This document shows, one piece after another, positions 7,910-15,893 of a DNA stretch of 45,368 nt. Positions within the stretch are counted from its first letter, which is position 1, and the number at the start of each line of letters is the position of its first letter. The stretch comes from an uncultured Lachnospiraceae bacterium (GTDB lineage Bacteria; Bacillota; Clostridia; Lachnospirales; Lachnospiraceae): positions 1-45,368 of the forward strand of contig CAJTYM010000034.1 of assembly GCA_910583835.1 (NCBI GenBank), written 5' to 3'. The translations under genes were made by a program, and so were the position numbers. Below the pieces are notes generated by a model that saw nothing but the letters and a program-made list of their open reading frames with translations, was not told the DNA's origin and did not search any database.

Positions 7910-9256
7910 ATGAAAGTATTGAAATTACGCAGCATAAAAAAGTTATATGGTTTCAGGTTAAGGGCAGGATTTGCAGGACGCATCCTGCCTTTTCGTCTTA
8001 GAGGAAATTTATTTTGTTGTATATGCATAGTTCTGGCGCTGCAGTCTTCGCTTATGGCAGATGCCATATGCCGGCAGGAACTGCCTTTGGCTGTCCAACA
8101 GGAAACGGAACAGGAAAGCGCCGGAACCAATCAGCCCAATATTACGCTTTATGCGAAGTCAGCAGTCCTTATGGATGCCGCTAGCGGCAGGGTGCTCTAC
8201 GAGAAAAACGGCTATGAGCATATGCCGAATGCCAGCACAACGAAAATTATGACCTGTATCCTCGCGTTAGAGCAAGGGAATCTCGATGATGAAGTGAAAG
8301 TCAGCAGTTATGCGGCCTCCATGCCTAAGGTGCGGCTTGGCATGAGTGCGGACGATACCTTTCGCCTGCGGGATTTATTGTACTCCCTGATGCTGGAATC
8401 GCACAATGACTCAGCAGTGGCGATAGCTGAACATATTGCGGGCAGCGTGGAAGGGTTTGCCGCAAAAATGAATCAAAAAGCGAAAGAACTGGGCTGCAAG
8501 GATACATATTTCATTACGCCAAATGGGCTGGACAGACAGGATGAGACGGGAGTGCACGGAACGACTGCCGAGGATTTGGCAAAGATTATGAGTTATTGCA
8601 TACAAAATAAGCAGTTCCTGGAAATTACCAGAACCCCCAGCCATCAGTTCACAAACCTTGCCGGTACGAAGTCTTATAGCTGCAATAACCATAACGCATT
8701 CCTGCACATGATGGACGGTGCATTGTCCGGCAAGACCGGGTTTACCGGCAATGCGGGGTATTGCTATGTCGGCGCCTTAGAGCGTGAGGGCAGGACTTTT
8801 GTGGTGGCTCTGCTTGCCTGCGGCTGGCCGAACAATAAAAGCTACAAATGGGCAGACACGACAGCGCTGATGAATTATGGTCTGGAGCAGTACCAGAATA
8901 TGGATGTCTGTGAATACGGCAAACAGTTCCCACCGGCAGCCGTGGCAGATGCGGAGCCGGAAAACGGAAGGCTATACCAGAAAATTACAATTCCCCTACG
9001 GATAAAGGAGGAAAAAATCAATGTCCTCAAACGGGCGGATGAGGAAGTGAGGACTATCTATGACGTGCCTGAGAATCTGCAGGCTCCGGTGGAGGAGGGC
9101 CAGGAAGTAGGCAGCGTCACGTATTATCTCGGAGAGCGGCAGATTGCCAGGGTTCCCATATGTGCCGGCAAGTCTGCCAAGAAGCTGGAACCCTCCTGGT
9201 ATGAGGAATTTTTGCTCAAACTCTTTTTTATGGAAAAGAATTTCTATTTTCTCTAA
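7910..9256 (+). CDS. D-alanyl-D-alanine carboxypeptidase (DacF-like PBP)
   Basis: A serine-type D,D-carboxypeptidase (peptidase S11, low-molecular-weight penicillin-binding protein) of about 448 residues that removes the terminal D-Ala of peptidoglycan pentapeptides at the outer membrane face. All three catalytic motifs are present: STTK near 109, SHN near 164 and KTG near 275. The N-terminus is long and basic before a hydrophobic export segment (about 38-55). A C-terminal beta domain (about 330-430) and a short hydrophobic/aromatic tail (LLKLFFMEKNFYFL) would hold it at the membrane. Three in-phase or overlapping ATGs (7891 other frame, 7895, 7910) make the start uncertain; the best ribosome site (AAAGGAAG) serves ATG 7891, which opens only a 35-codon frame. 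Confidence 0.9.
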   Translation: MKVLKLRSIKKLYGFRLRAGFAGRILPFRLRGNLFCCICIVLALQSSLMADAICRQELPLAVQQETEQESAGTNQPNITLYAKSAVLMDAASGRVLYEKNGYEHMPNASTTKIMTCILALEQGNLDDEVKVSSYAASMPKVRLGMSADDTFRLRDLLYSLMLESHNDSAVAIAEHIAGSVEGFAAKMNQKAKELGCKDTYFITPNGLDRQDETGVHGTTAEDLAKIMSYCIQNKQFLEITRTPSHQFTNLAGTKSYSCNNHNAFLHMMDGALSGKTGFTGNAGYCYVGALEREGRTFVVALLACGWPNNKSYKWADTTALMNYGLEQYQNMDVCEYGKQFPPAAVADAEPENGRLYQKITIPLRIKEEKINVLKRADEEVRTIYDVPENLQAPVEEGQEVGSVTYYLGERQIARVPICAGKSAKKLEPSWYEEFLLKLFFMEKNFYFL

Positions 9257-9263
9257 ATAGCTA

Positions 9264-9292
9264 TTGAAAAATTCCGGTAAAAGAGATACAAT
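9264..9292 (+). promoter_or_regulatory. sigma-A promoter of the decarboxylase operon
   Basis: TTGAAA at 9264-9269 and TACAAT at 9287-9292 are separated by exactly 17 bases. The first gene starts about 50 bases downstream of the -10, behind TGGAGG. Confidence 0.75.
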
Positions 9293-9344
9293 TACACTCG
9301 GAAGAAAATTTTATAAAAATTTTAAAATACATATGGAGGTTTAA

Positions 9345-10781
9345 ATGATGAGTAATTCTACCAACTCAGCAAGACAGAGAATTGTCGGTCTTCTCGATGA
9401 AAAAAGTTTCATGGAAATCGGCGCTCTGGTAACTGCAAGAAGTACAGATTTTGATTTGAGTCAGTCAGAGACACCGTCGGATGGCGTTATCACCGGCTAT
9501 GGTCAGATTGATGGAAATCTGGTGTATGTGTACAGCCAGGATGCGTCCGTGCTGAACGGAACAATTGGTGAGATGCACAGCAAGAAAATTGCCGCAGTCT
9601 ATGATATGGCAATGAAAATGGGAGCGCCTGTCATTGGTCTGATTGATTGTGCAGGTATGCGTTTGCAGGAATCTGTAGATGCCTTGAACGGCTTTGGCGA
9701 GATTTATGCAAAGCAGGTGGCTGCAAGCGGCGTGGTTCCGCAGATTTCAGCAATTTTCGGTGTATGCGGCGGCGGTCTTTCTGTAGTGCCGGCACTGAGT
9801 GATTTTGCTTTCGTAGAGAAAGAACATGGCAGGATGTTTGTGAATTCCCCCAATGCTATTGAAGGCAACCATGTCGGCAAATGCGATACGGCATGTGCTG
9901 AATATCAGGGAAGCAATAATGGGTGTATTGACGGAATTGGAAGCACAGAGGAAATCCTTTCCGCTATCCGTGAATTGGTATGTGTGCTTCCGGGCAACAA
10001 TGCAGAGTGCGGCAGAGAAGATGAATGTACCGACGACTTAAACCGCGTATGCGAGAATCTGGCAGGTTGTAAGGAAGATGCCAGACTGGTACTTAGGCAT
10101 ATCTCTGACAGCAATTTGTTTGTTGAGACCAAGAAAGATTTTGCCAAGAACATGGTTACCGGTTTTATCAAATTGAACGGCGCAACGGTCGGTGCAGTTG
10201 CCAACAACACCGCAGTATTTGATGAGAACGGCGAGAAGGCAGAGAGTTTTGAGCCTGTGCTGACAGCAAGAGGATGCAACAAGGCGGCGGAATTTATCAA
10301 GTTCTGTGATGCGTTTGACATTCCGGTATTGTCTTTGACGAATGTTGAGGGATTTTCTGCAACGGAGTGTTCTGAGAAAACTCTGGCAAAGGCGATGGCA
10401 CGTATGACGGCTGCATTTGCAGGTGCAACTGTTCCTAAGGTAAATGTCATTATGGGCAATGCTTACGGAAGCGCATATGTGATGATGAACAGCAAGTCAA
10501 TCGGTGCAGACCTTGTCTATGCATGGGATGGAAGCAAGATTGGCATGATGGATGCCAAACAGGCAGCTAAGATTATGTATGACGGCGAATCTGCAGATGT
10601 GATTACAGAGAAGGCAAAAGCTTACGAAGAGTTACAGTCTTCCGTACAGACCGCAGCCAGACGTGGACAGGTTGATTTGATTATTGCAGCGGAAGATACC
10701 AGGAAGTATGCGGTAGCAGCATTTGATATGCTCTATACGAAAGGATCGGGTGAGCCGGTCAGAAAACATACAGCAAAATAG
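9345..10781 (+). CDS. biotin-dependent carboxyltransferase (MmdA / 12S-like)
   Basis: A carboxyl transferase of the crotonase-fold family that includes methylmalonyl-CoA decarboxylase alpha, glutaconyl-CoA decarboxylase alpha and the 12S subunit of propionibacterial transcarboxylase. These move CO2 between an acyl-CoA and biotin. The N-terminal half (about 25-230) has GAPVIGLIDCAGMRLQE and the glycine-rich oxyanion-hole loop FGVCGGGLS near 140. The C-terminal half (about 250-470) has the second such loop, IMGNAYGSAY, near 370. At 478 residues it is slightly shorter than the 500-520 usual for MmdA. It is the first gene of a five-gene operon with a biotin carrier and a sodium pump. The acyl-CoA substrate (methylmalonyl-CoA, malonyl-CoA or another) cannot be told from sequence alone. 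Confidence 0.85.
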   Translation: MMSNSTNSARQRIVGLLDEKSFMEIGALVTARSTDFDLSQSETPSDGVITGYGQIDGNLVYVYSQDASVLNGTIGEMHSKKIAAVYDMAMKMGAPVIGLIDCAGMRLQESVDALNGFGEIYAKQVAASGVVPQISAIFGVCGGGLSVVPALSDFAFVEKEHGRMFVNSPNAIEGNHVGKCDTACAEYQGSNNGCIDGIGSTEEILSAIRELVCVLPGNNAECGREDECTDDLNRVCENLAGCKEDARLVLRHISDSNLFVETKKDFAKNMVTGFIKLNGATVGAVANNTAVFDENGEKAESFEPVLTARGCNKAAEFIKFCDAFDIPVLSLTNVEGFSATECSEKTLAKAMARMTAAFAGATVPKVNVIMGNAYGSAYVMMNSKSIGADLVYAWDGSKIGMMDAKQAAKIMYDGESADVITEKAKAYEELQSSVQTAARRGQVDLIIAAEDTRKYAVAAFDMLYTKGSGEPVRKHTAK

Positions 10782-10794
10782 AAAGGTGAAGTTT

Positions 10795-11583
10795 ATGAAA
10801 AAGAAAATATTGCTGATAATCAGTTTGTGTCTTATCGCACTTGGGCTGGCAGCATGCGGAGAAACGGATCCTACCACCATGAGTTATAACGGTTACAGTT
10901 ATGACCAGCTGAAGAGTACGTGTGAGGGAACTGTAACATCACTTTTGGAGATGCCAGACGAGCAGAAACAGCCGTATGTAGTCATGAAAGATATGTCGGA
11001 TGCTGAGCGCAATAATTACATTAAGTCAGTTGCGCCCTCCGCTACGGAAGACGATATCGCCAATATCCTTCAGCAGGCCAATATGATTATGCGCTGGGAT
11101 GAAGCGGTTGCCGAGGCTGGCGAGTATGTGGAATTGGGCAAGTTTACGATTACCAAGTCCGGCAAGACACTGGAATGCAAACAGGAAATTACTTTTACAG
11201 ACCGTCCGGTTATCCTCAGCTATGTATACAAGTACCATAATATGGAGCTGGAAGATATTGGAGTGGAAGCAGTACAGACATTAGGCGAGAAGATGACCAA
11301 TGCCGCATTGAATACCTTGATGGGTATGGGAATCGTGTTTATTGTCCTGATACTGATTAGTTTGATTATTTACTGCTTTAAGGTATTTCCGTATCTTGAG
11401 GCGAAGAAGAAGGCAGAAAGCAGCGCACCGGCAGCAGCGCCGGCACCCGCGGCAGCTCCGGCAGCGCCCGTGGCGGCAGCACAGGATGATTTGGAACTGA
11501 CAGCCGTAATCGCAGCGGCAATTGCGGCATCTACCGGAACTTCTACAAGTGATTTTGTAGTGCGTTCCATCAGAAGAAGATAG
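10795..11583 (+). CDS. OadG-like subunit with lipoprotein signal
   Basis: A 262-residue protein starting with a lipoprotein signal peptide (LGLAACGE, cysteine near residue 20). An extracytoplasmic domain (about 25-170) follows, then one transmembrane helix (GIVFIVLILISLIIYCF, about 183-200), an Ala/Pro-rich linker, and a C-terminal helix ELTAVIAAAIAAS...FVVRSIRR. The last part is the arrangement of the gamma/delta chains (OadG, MmdD) that assemble sodium-pumping decarboxylases, and the FVVRSIRR tail is frequent in clostridial versions. The lipoprotein N-terminal domain is extra compared with the roughly 80-residue OadG of enterobacteria. The start at 10795 follows AAAGGTGAA; an upstream in-frame ATG (10723) overlaps the previous gene and would bury the signal peptide. 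It is 13 bases after the carboxyltransferase stop. Confidence 0.8.
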   Translation: MKKKILLIISLCLIALGLAACGETDPTTMSYNGYSYDQLKSTCEGTVTSLLEMPDEQKQPYVVMKDMSDAERNNYIKSVAPSATEDDIANILQQANMIMRWDEAVAEAGEYVELGKFTITKSGKTLECKQEITFTDRPVILSYVYKYHNMELEDIGVEAVQTLGEKMTNAALNTLMGMGIVFIVLILISLIIYCFKVFPYLEAKKKAESSAPAAAPAPAAAPAAPVAAAQDDLELTAVIAAAIAASTGTSTSDFVVRSIRRR

Positions 11584-11596
11584 CAGGCAACTATAT

Positions 11597-11681
11597 TAGG
11601 AGGAAGGCAAATGCGAAGCATTTCTGGAATACCTTCCGACGATTTGGCAGGTGACGCGAAGCGGCGCGTGCCGATACCTTA
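11597..11681 (+). repeat. ribosome-site/two-hairpin repeat, copy A
   Basis: One of three full copies of a repeat beginning TTAGGAGGA and ending near ATACCTTA. Hairpin I pairs GGAAGGCA with TACCTTCC (one mismatch) around an inner ATGC-GAA-GCAT hairpin. Hairpin II pairs ACGCG with CGCGT around AAGCGG. It lies between the OadG-like and biotin-carrier genes, about 14 bases after the upstream stop. Confidence 0.8.
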
Positions 11682-11709
11682 TAAAATATTCAGGAGGAAA
11701 CGAAAATGA
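11611..11709 (+). CDS. possible leader peptide inside repeat copy A
   Basis: A 32-codon frame starts 6 bases after AGGAGGAAGG and contains the segment SDDLAGDAKRRVP found in the other copies. Its stop overlaps the start of the biotin-carrier gene as ATGA, the arrangement of translationally coupled genes. Whether the peptide has a function or only delivers ribosomes to the next gene is unknown. It is marked as coding because the frame is kept in three copies at unrelated loci. Confidence 0.4.
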   Translation: MRSISGIPSDDLAGDAKRRVPIPYKIFRRKRK

Positions 11710-12080
11710 AAAGCTATACAATTACTGTTAATGGAAACGTTTATGATGTTACTGTAGAAGAAAACGGCGCAGGGGCAGCGGCTCCGTCAGCAGCGCCAGT
11801 CAGGGCAGCAGCGCCCACACCGACACCGGCAGCAGCGCCCGCACCAGCCGCAGGCGGCGCAGGGAGCATTAAGATTGAGGCAGGGGCAGCAGGAAAAGTA
11901 TTCAGCATTGACAAGAAGGCCGGAGATGCTGTGAAAAAGGGCGATACTGTTTTAGTCTTAGAAGTTATGAAGATGGAGACGCCTGTAGTTGCACCGGAAG
12001 ACGGCACTGTAGCAAGTATCGAGGTAAGTGCAGGACAGGCTGTAGAAGCAGGTGCATTATTGGCAACTATGAACAATTAA
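11706..12080 (+). CDS. biotin carboxyl carrier protein of the decarboxylase
   Basis: The 124-residue mobile biotin arm that carries CO2 between carboxyltransferase and membrane decarboxylase. The N-terminal beta strands (KSYTITVNGNVYDVTVEE) are followed by a flexible Ala/Pro linker (about 22-50) and a biotinyl domain (about 53-124). The biotinylation motif EVMKMETP places biotin on Lys89. This is the MmdC/GcdC or transcarboxylase 1.3S type. A holocarboxylase ligase (BirA), not in this window, would attach the biotin. The start has AGGAGGAAAC directly upstream and overlaps the stop of the small frame in repeat copy A. Confidence 0.93.
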   Translation: MKSYTITVNGNVYDVTVEENGAGAAAPSAAPVRAAAPTPTPAAAPAPAAGGAGSIKIEAGAAGKVFSIDKKAGDAVKKGDTVLVLEVMKMETPVVAPEDGTVASIEVSAGQAVEAGALLATMNN

Positions 12081-12097
12081 TAATTTGGAGGTAAAAT

Positions 12098-13246
12098 ATG
12101 AGTTACGTAGGAGAAACTTTATCAAACCTCCTGCATCAGACGGCATTTTTCAACCTGACCTGGGGCAACTATGTGATGATATTGGTTGCATTCGTATTCC
12201 TTTTCCTTGCAATCAAGAAAGGATTTGAGCCCCTGTTACTGGTTCCGATTGCGTTTGGTATGCTGCTGGTAAATATCTATCCAGATATTATCGCTTCCCC
12301 GGAAGAGACCAGCAATGGCGTAGGTGGTTTACTTTATTATTTCTATTCTCTGGATGAATGGTCCATCCTCCCATCCTTGATTTTCATGGGCGTCGGGGCG
12401 ATGACGGACTTTGGTCCGCTGATTGCGAATCCCATCAGTTTCCTGTTGGGCGCAGCAGCACAGTTTGGTATTTTTGGCGCATATTTCATGGCAATCCTGC
12501 TGGGCTTTAACGATAAGGCAGCGGCAGCGGTATCCATTATCGGCGGAGCGGACGGACCGACTTCCATCTTCCTTGCAGGTAAGCTGGGACAGACCGGGCT
12601 TATGGGACCGATTGCGGTGGCAGCCTATTCCTATATGGCGTTAGTGCCGATTATCCAGCCGCCAATCATGAAGTTATTTACAACGAAGAAGGAACGTGCC
12701 ATCAAGATGGAGAATTTACGTCCGGTATCGAAACTGGAGAAAATTCTATTCCCTATTGTTGTTACATCGGTAGTGTGTGTCATCCTTCCTACCACAGCTC
12801 CGTTGGTTGGTATGCTGATGCTGGGCAACCTGTTCCGTGAATCCGGAGTGGTACGCCAGTTATCTGAGACTGCTTCTAACGCCATGATGTACATCGTAGT
12901 TATCCTGCTGGGAACTTCCGTAGGCGCAACTACCAGCGCAGAGGCATTCCTTAATATTACAACCTTAAAGATTGTAGCGCTCGGCTTAATCGCATTTATG
13001 TTCGGAACAGCTGCAGGAACCTTATTCGGCAAGCTGCTGTGCAAGATTACCGGCGGTAAGATTAACCCATTGATTGGTTCTGCCGGCGTGTCTGCAGTGC
13101 CGATGGCTGCACGTGTATCCCAGAAAGTCGGTGCAGAAGAAGACCCGACCAATTTCCTGCTGATGCATGCAATGGGTCCCAATGTGGCAGGAGTTATCGG
13201 TACAGCTGTAGCAGCAGGTGTATTTATGGCTATCTTTGGAATTTAA
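12098..13246 (+). CDS. sodium-pumping decarboxylase beta subunit (OadB/MmdB-like)
   Basis: The integral membrane subunit that decarboxylates carboxybiotin and uses the energy to export Na+. The 382-residue protein is mostly hydrophobic, with about nine membrane segments or re-entrant loops. It contains the diagnostic SIIGGADGPTSIF near residues 147-159, whose aspartate is the known Na+/proton-handling residue of the family, and a second polar stretch with GPNVAGVIG near the C-terminus. A ribosome site (TGGAGG) lies 9 bases upstream. With the carboxyltransferases and carrier of this operon it would form a membrane complex making a sodium gradient. Confidence 0.95.
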   Translation: MSYVGETLSNLLHQTAFFNLTWGNYVMILVAFVFLFLAIKKGFEPLLLVPIAFGMLLVNIYPDIIASPEETSNGVGGLLYYFYSLDEWSILPSLIFMGVGAMTDFGPLIANPISFLLGAAAQFGIFGAYFMAILLGFNDKAAAAVSIIGGADGPTSIFLAGKLGQTGLMGPIAVAAYSYMALVPIIQPPIMKLFTTKKERAIKMENLRPVSKLEKILFPIVVTSVVCVILPTTAPLVGMLMLGNLFRESGVVRQLSETASNAMMYIVVILLGTSVGATTSAEAFLNITTLKIVALGLIAFMFGTAAGTLFGKLLCKITGGKINPLIGSAGVSAVPMAARVSQKVGAEEDPTNFLLMHAMGPNVAGVIGTAVAAGVFMAIFGI

Positions 13247-13247
13247 T

Positions 13248-13297
13248 ATACCAGTTTGGCAAGGCGTCTTTGCGAATGGCGTGTGCTGAATATTATC
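13248..13297. repeat. degenerate relative of the IS66-like MITEs
   Basis: This stretch begins just after the oadB-like stop. Its middle (AGGCGTCTTTGCG.ATGGCGT) matches the MITE at 17131-17304 closely (17271 onwards), and its ends (ATACCAGTTTGGC, TGCTGAATATTATC) look like decayed versions of the same inverted termini. No target duplication can be seen. Confidence 0.45.
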
Positions 13298-13330
13298 ATA
13301 TATTATATGTAAATTAGAATGGAGGAAATC

Positions 13331-14749
13331 ATGGCTGAAAAGAAGAGAAAACCCGTGAAAATTACGGAGACCATATTACGTGATGCACATCAGTCTCTGA
13401 TTGCTACCCGTATGACAACAGAGCAGATGCTGCCTATTATTGATAAAATGGATAAAGTCGGCTACAATGCCGTAGAGTGCTGGGGCGGCGCGACATTTGA
13501 TGCCTCTCTGCGTTTCCTGAAGGAAGATCCCTGGGAGCGTCTGAGAAAATTAAAAGCAGGATTTAAGAATACGAAACTGCAGATGCTGTTCCGCGGACAG
13601 AACATTTTGGGTTACCGTCCCTATGCGGATGACGTGGTAGAGTATTTTGTACAGAAGTCTATCGCTAACGGAATTGATATTATCCGTATTTTTGACTGCC
13701 TGAATGATTTGCGCAATCTGCAGACGGCAGTAACCGCTACCAACAAAGAAAAAGGTCATGCGCAGGTTGCTCTTTCCTATACCTTAGGCGATGCGTATAC
13801 CTTGCAGTATTGGACCGATATGGCGAAGAAGATTGAAGAGATGGGCGCTAATTCCATCTGTATCAAGGATATGGCAGGGCTTTTGACTCCTTATAAGGCA
13901 GAAGAACTGGTGAAATCCCTGAAAAAGGCAACATCGCTGCCGATTGAGTTACATACTCATTATACATCCGGTGTGGCTTCCATGACTTATATGAAGGCAG
14001 TAGAAGCAGGCTGTGACATCATTGACACAGCTATGTCGCCGTTTGCCCTGGGAACCAGCCAGCCGGCAACTGAGGTTATGGCAGAGGCTTTCCGCGGCAC
14101 GGACATGGATCCTGATTTTGACCAGATGCTGTTAAAGGAGATTGCAGATTACTTCCGTCCGATGAGGGAAGAAGCGTTAAAGAGCGGTCTTTTGAATCCC
14201 AAGGTATTGGGTGTGGATATCCAGACTTTGCTTTATCAGGTACCGGGCGGTATGCTGAGCAACATGGTATCCCAGCTGAAAGAGCAGAATGCAGAAGACA
14301 AGTATATGGATGTGCTGGAAGAGATTCCGCGTGTGCGCAAGGATTTGGGCGAGCCGCCATTGGTTACCCCATCTTCCCAGATTGTCGGCACACAGGCAGT
14401 GTTCAACGTACTGATGGGCGAGCGTTACAAGGTTGCAACCAAAGAGACCAAGGACGTATTGCTTGGCAAATATGGGCAGACAGTCAAACCGTTCAATCCA
14501 GAAGTCATCGATAAGGTGCTTGGCGATGAGAAGAAGAATGCCATTACCTGCCGTTATGCAGACCTTTTAGAGCCAGAGCTTCATAAGATTGAAGCTGAGA
14601 TGAAACAGTGGAAGCAGCAGGATGAAGATGTGCTGTCATATGCGTTATTCCCACAGGTTGCAACAGAATTCTTTAAGTACAGGGAAGCACAGCAGACGAA
14701 AGTAGATGCTTCAGTTGCAGATACTAAGAACGGAGCATATCCGGTTTAA
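13331..14749 (+). CDS. oxaloacetate decarboxylase alpha / pyruvate carboxylase subunit B-type carboxyltransferase (5S-like)
   Basis: A TIM-barrel carboxyltransferase of the DRE-TIM family that exchanges CO2 between oxaloacetate/pyruvate and biotin. Residues about 10-290 form the barrel. ETILRDAHQSL near 13-23 carries the metal-ligand aspartate, CIKDMAG near 177 the lysine expected to be carbamylated, and ELHTHYTSG near 205 the two metal histidines. The C-terminal PYC_OADA domain (about 300-460) is present, but no biotinyl domain is attached, so the enzyme must use the separate carrier of this operon, like the transcarboxylase 5S subunit. Start 13331 follows TGGAGGAAATC; the upstream in-frame start would be inside the ribosome site. 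A terminator closes the operon. Confidence 0.93.
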   Translation: MAEKKRKPVKITETILRDAHQSLIATRMTTEQMLPIIDKMDKVGYNAVECWGGATFDASLRFLKEDPWERLRKLKAGFKNTKLQMLFRGQNILGYRPYADDVVEYFVQKSIANGIDIIRIFDCLNDLRNLQTAVTATNKEKGHAQVALSYTLGDAYTLQYWTDMAKKIEEMGANSICIKDMAGLLTPYKAEELVKSLKKATSLPIELHTHYTSGVASMTYMKAVEAGCDIIDTAMSPFALGTSQPATEVMAEAFRGTDMDPDFDQMLLKEIADYFRPMREEALKSGLLNPKVLGVDIQTLLYQVPGGMLSNMVSQLKEQNAEDKYMDVLEEIPRVRKDLGEPPLVTPSSQIVGTQAVFNVLMGERYKVATKETKDVLLGKYGQTVKPFNPEVIDKVLGDEKKNAITCRYADLLEPELHKIEAEMKQWKQQDEDVLSYALFPQVATEFFKYREAQQTKVDASVADTKNGAYPV

Positions 14750-14772
14750 GATATTTTTGTTAGGAAAAGAGA

Positions 14773-14803
14773 AGATACTGTTCCCTGAGCAGTATCTTTT
14801 TCT
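14773..14803 (+). terminator. Rho-independent terminator of the decarboxylase operon
   Basis: AGATACTG (14773-14780) pairs with CAGTATCT (14790-14797) and is followed by TTTTTCTT. It ends just before the tandem repeat copies B and C. Confidence 0.85.
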
Positions 14804-14809
14804 TAGCCT

Positions 14810-14894
14810 TAGGAGGAAAGCAAATGCGAAGCATTACTGGAATGCTTTCCGACGATTTGGCAGGTGACGCGAAGCGGCGCGTGCCGATACCTTA
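14810..14894 (+). repeat. ribosome-site/two-hairpin repeat, copy B
   Basis: A full copy. Hairpin I pairs GGAAAGCA with TGCTTTCC perfectly around ATGC-GAA-GCAT; hairpin II pairs ACGCG with CGCGT. The frame from ATG 14824 contains SDDLAGDAKRRVP and stops at 14893-14895 after 23 codons. It is joined head to tail with copy C. Confidence 0.8.
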
Positions 14895-14935
14895 GGAGGA
14901 AAGCAAATGCGAAGCATTACTGGAATGCTTTCCGA
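14893..14935 (+). repeat. ribosome-site/hairpin repeat, partial copy C
   Basis: Only the ribosome site and hairpin I are repeated (GGAAAGCA...TGCTTTCC, identical to copy B). The second hairpin is replaced by the start of the RpiR-family gene. Its ATG at 14907 is in frame with that gene, so the repeat may supply its translation start. Confidence 0.75.
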
Positions 14936-14963
14936 AGATATGTGTGGAGGAGAGGGGCAGGAT

Positions 14964-15890
14964 ATGACCAGTGCCAATGAATTGTTAAATCGGATTAACG
15001 AGCGATACGGCGGCATGAGCAAGGGGCAGAAAATGATTGCAGCCTATATTACGGATTATTATGATAAGGCGGTATTTCTGACGGCAGCAAAGCTTGGAGA
15101 AGCCGTAGGCGTCAGTGAGTCTACGGTTGTCCGCTTCGCCATGCATTTGGGCTATAGGGGTTATCCGCAGTTTCAGCAGGCATTGGCGGAGTTGGTGCGT
15201 GGGAAGCTCGATTCTGTACAGCAGATGGAAAATGTCTACGGAAGGATATCCCAATCTGAGATATTGACAACAGTGCTTAAGTCTGATGCGAAACGTATTC
15301 AGGATACATTAGAGACGATTGATGAACAGGCCTTTGACACGGCGGTGGAGGCAATACTCCATGCCAGGCATATTTATGTGATTGGCATCAGAAGCTGCGC
15401 GCCGCTGGCAGAGTTTCTTGCTTTCTACCTGAACATGATGTTTGACAATGTAAGGCTTGTGTATACCAATAGTTCCAGCGAACTGTTTGAGCAGATGATG
15501 TATATTGGCAGGGAGGACGCGATTGTCGGCATCAGTTTTCCCAGGTATTCCATGCGTGTGCTGAAAGCAATGGAATTTGCCAACAACCGCAATGCCAGGG
15601 TGATTACGCTCACGGACAGTGTGCATTCTCCAATGAATCTATACTCCTCCTGTAACCTTGTCGCTCACAGCGACATGTCGTCCATCGTGGATTCACTGGT
15701 GGCGCCGCTTAGCGTAATCAATGCGTTGATAGTGGCGTTGTGCATGAAACGCCAGAAGAAGGTAGTAAAGAATCTGGAGATGATGGAACAGCTCTGGGAA
15801 GAATATCAGGTATATGGCAGCGATGAGATTGATTATATAGGGGATTCTGTGCGTATGCGCTATATGGGGAAAAAGCAGGAAGAGAGTTGA
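14964..15890 (+). CDS. RpiR/MurR-family transcriptional regulator
   Basis: A DNA-binding regulator of about 308 residues with an N-terminal RpiR-type helix-turn-helix (about 1-77, including KLGEAVGVSESTVVRFAMHLGYRGYPQFQ) and a C-terminal SIS domain (about 110-250, IYVIGIRSCAPLAEFLAFYL) that usually binds a sugar phosphate. Members control sugar or amino-sugar genes, but no such genes are adjacent, so the target is unknown. Start 14964 follows GGAGAGGGGCAGGAT. An alternative start at 14907, inside repeat copy C, would add 19 residues. The gene lies 3 bases before the flavoprotein gene, so the two are probably cotranscribed. Confidence 0.9.
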   Translation: MTSANELLNRINERYGGMSKGQKMIAAYITDYYDKAVFLTAAKLGEAVGVSESTVVRFAMHLGYRGYPQFQQALAELVRGKLDSVQQMENVYGRISQSEILTTVLKSDAKRIQDTLETIDEQAFDTAVEAILHARHIYVIGIRSCAPLAEFLAFYLNMMFDNVRLVYTNSSSELFEQMMYIGREDAIVGISFPRYSMRVLKAMEFANNRNARVITLTDSVHSPMNLYSSCNLVAHSDMSSIVDSLVAPLSVINALIVALCMKRQKKVVKNLEMMEQLWEEYQVYGSDEIDYIGDSVRMRYMGKKQEES

Positions 15891-15893
15891 CGT

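Noticed and set aside
7891..7998. 35-codon frame with the best ribosome site before the intact D,D-carboxypeptidase
   Set aside because: It overlaps the carboxypeptidase start in another frame and has no recognisable feature; possibly a coupling frame, but there is no repeated copy to support it.
4873..9256. The idea that the truncated and intact carboxypeptidases are two halves of one split gene
   Set aside because: Both contain the SxxK and SxN motifs, are on opposite strands and have different signal peptides; they are paralogues.
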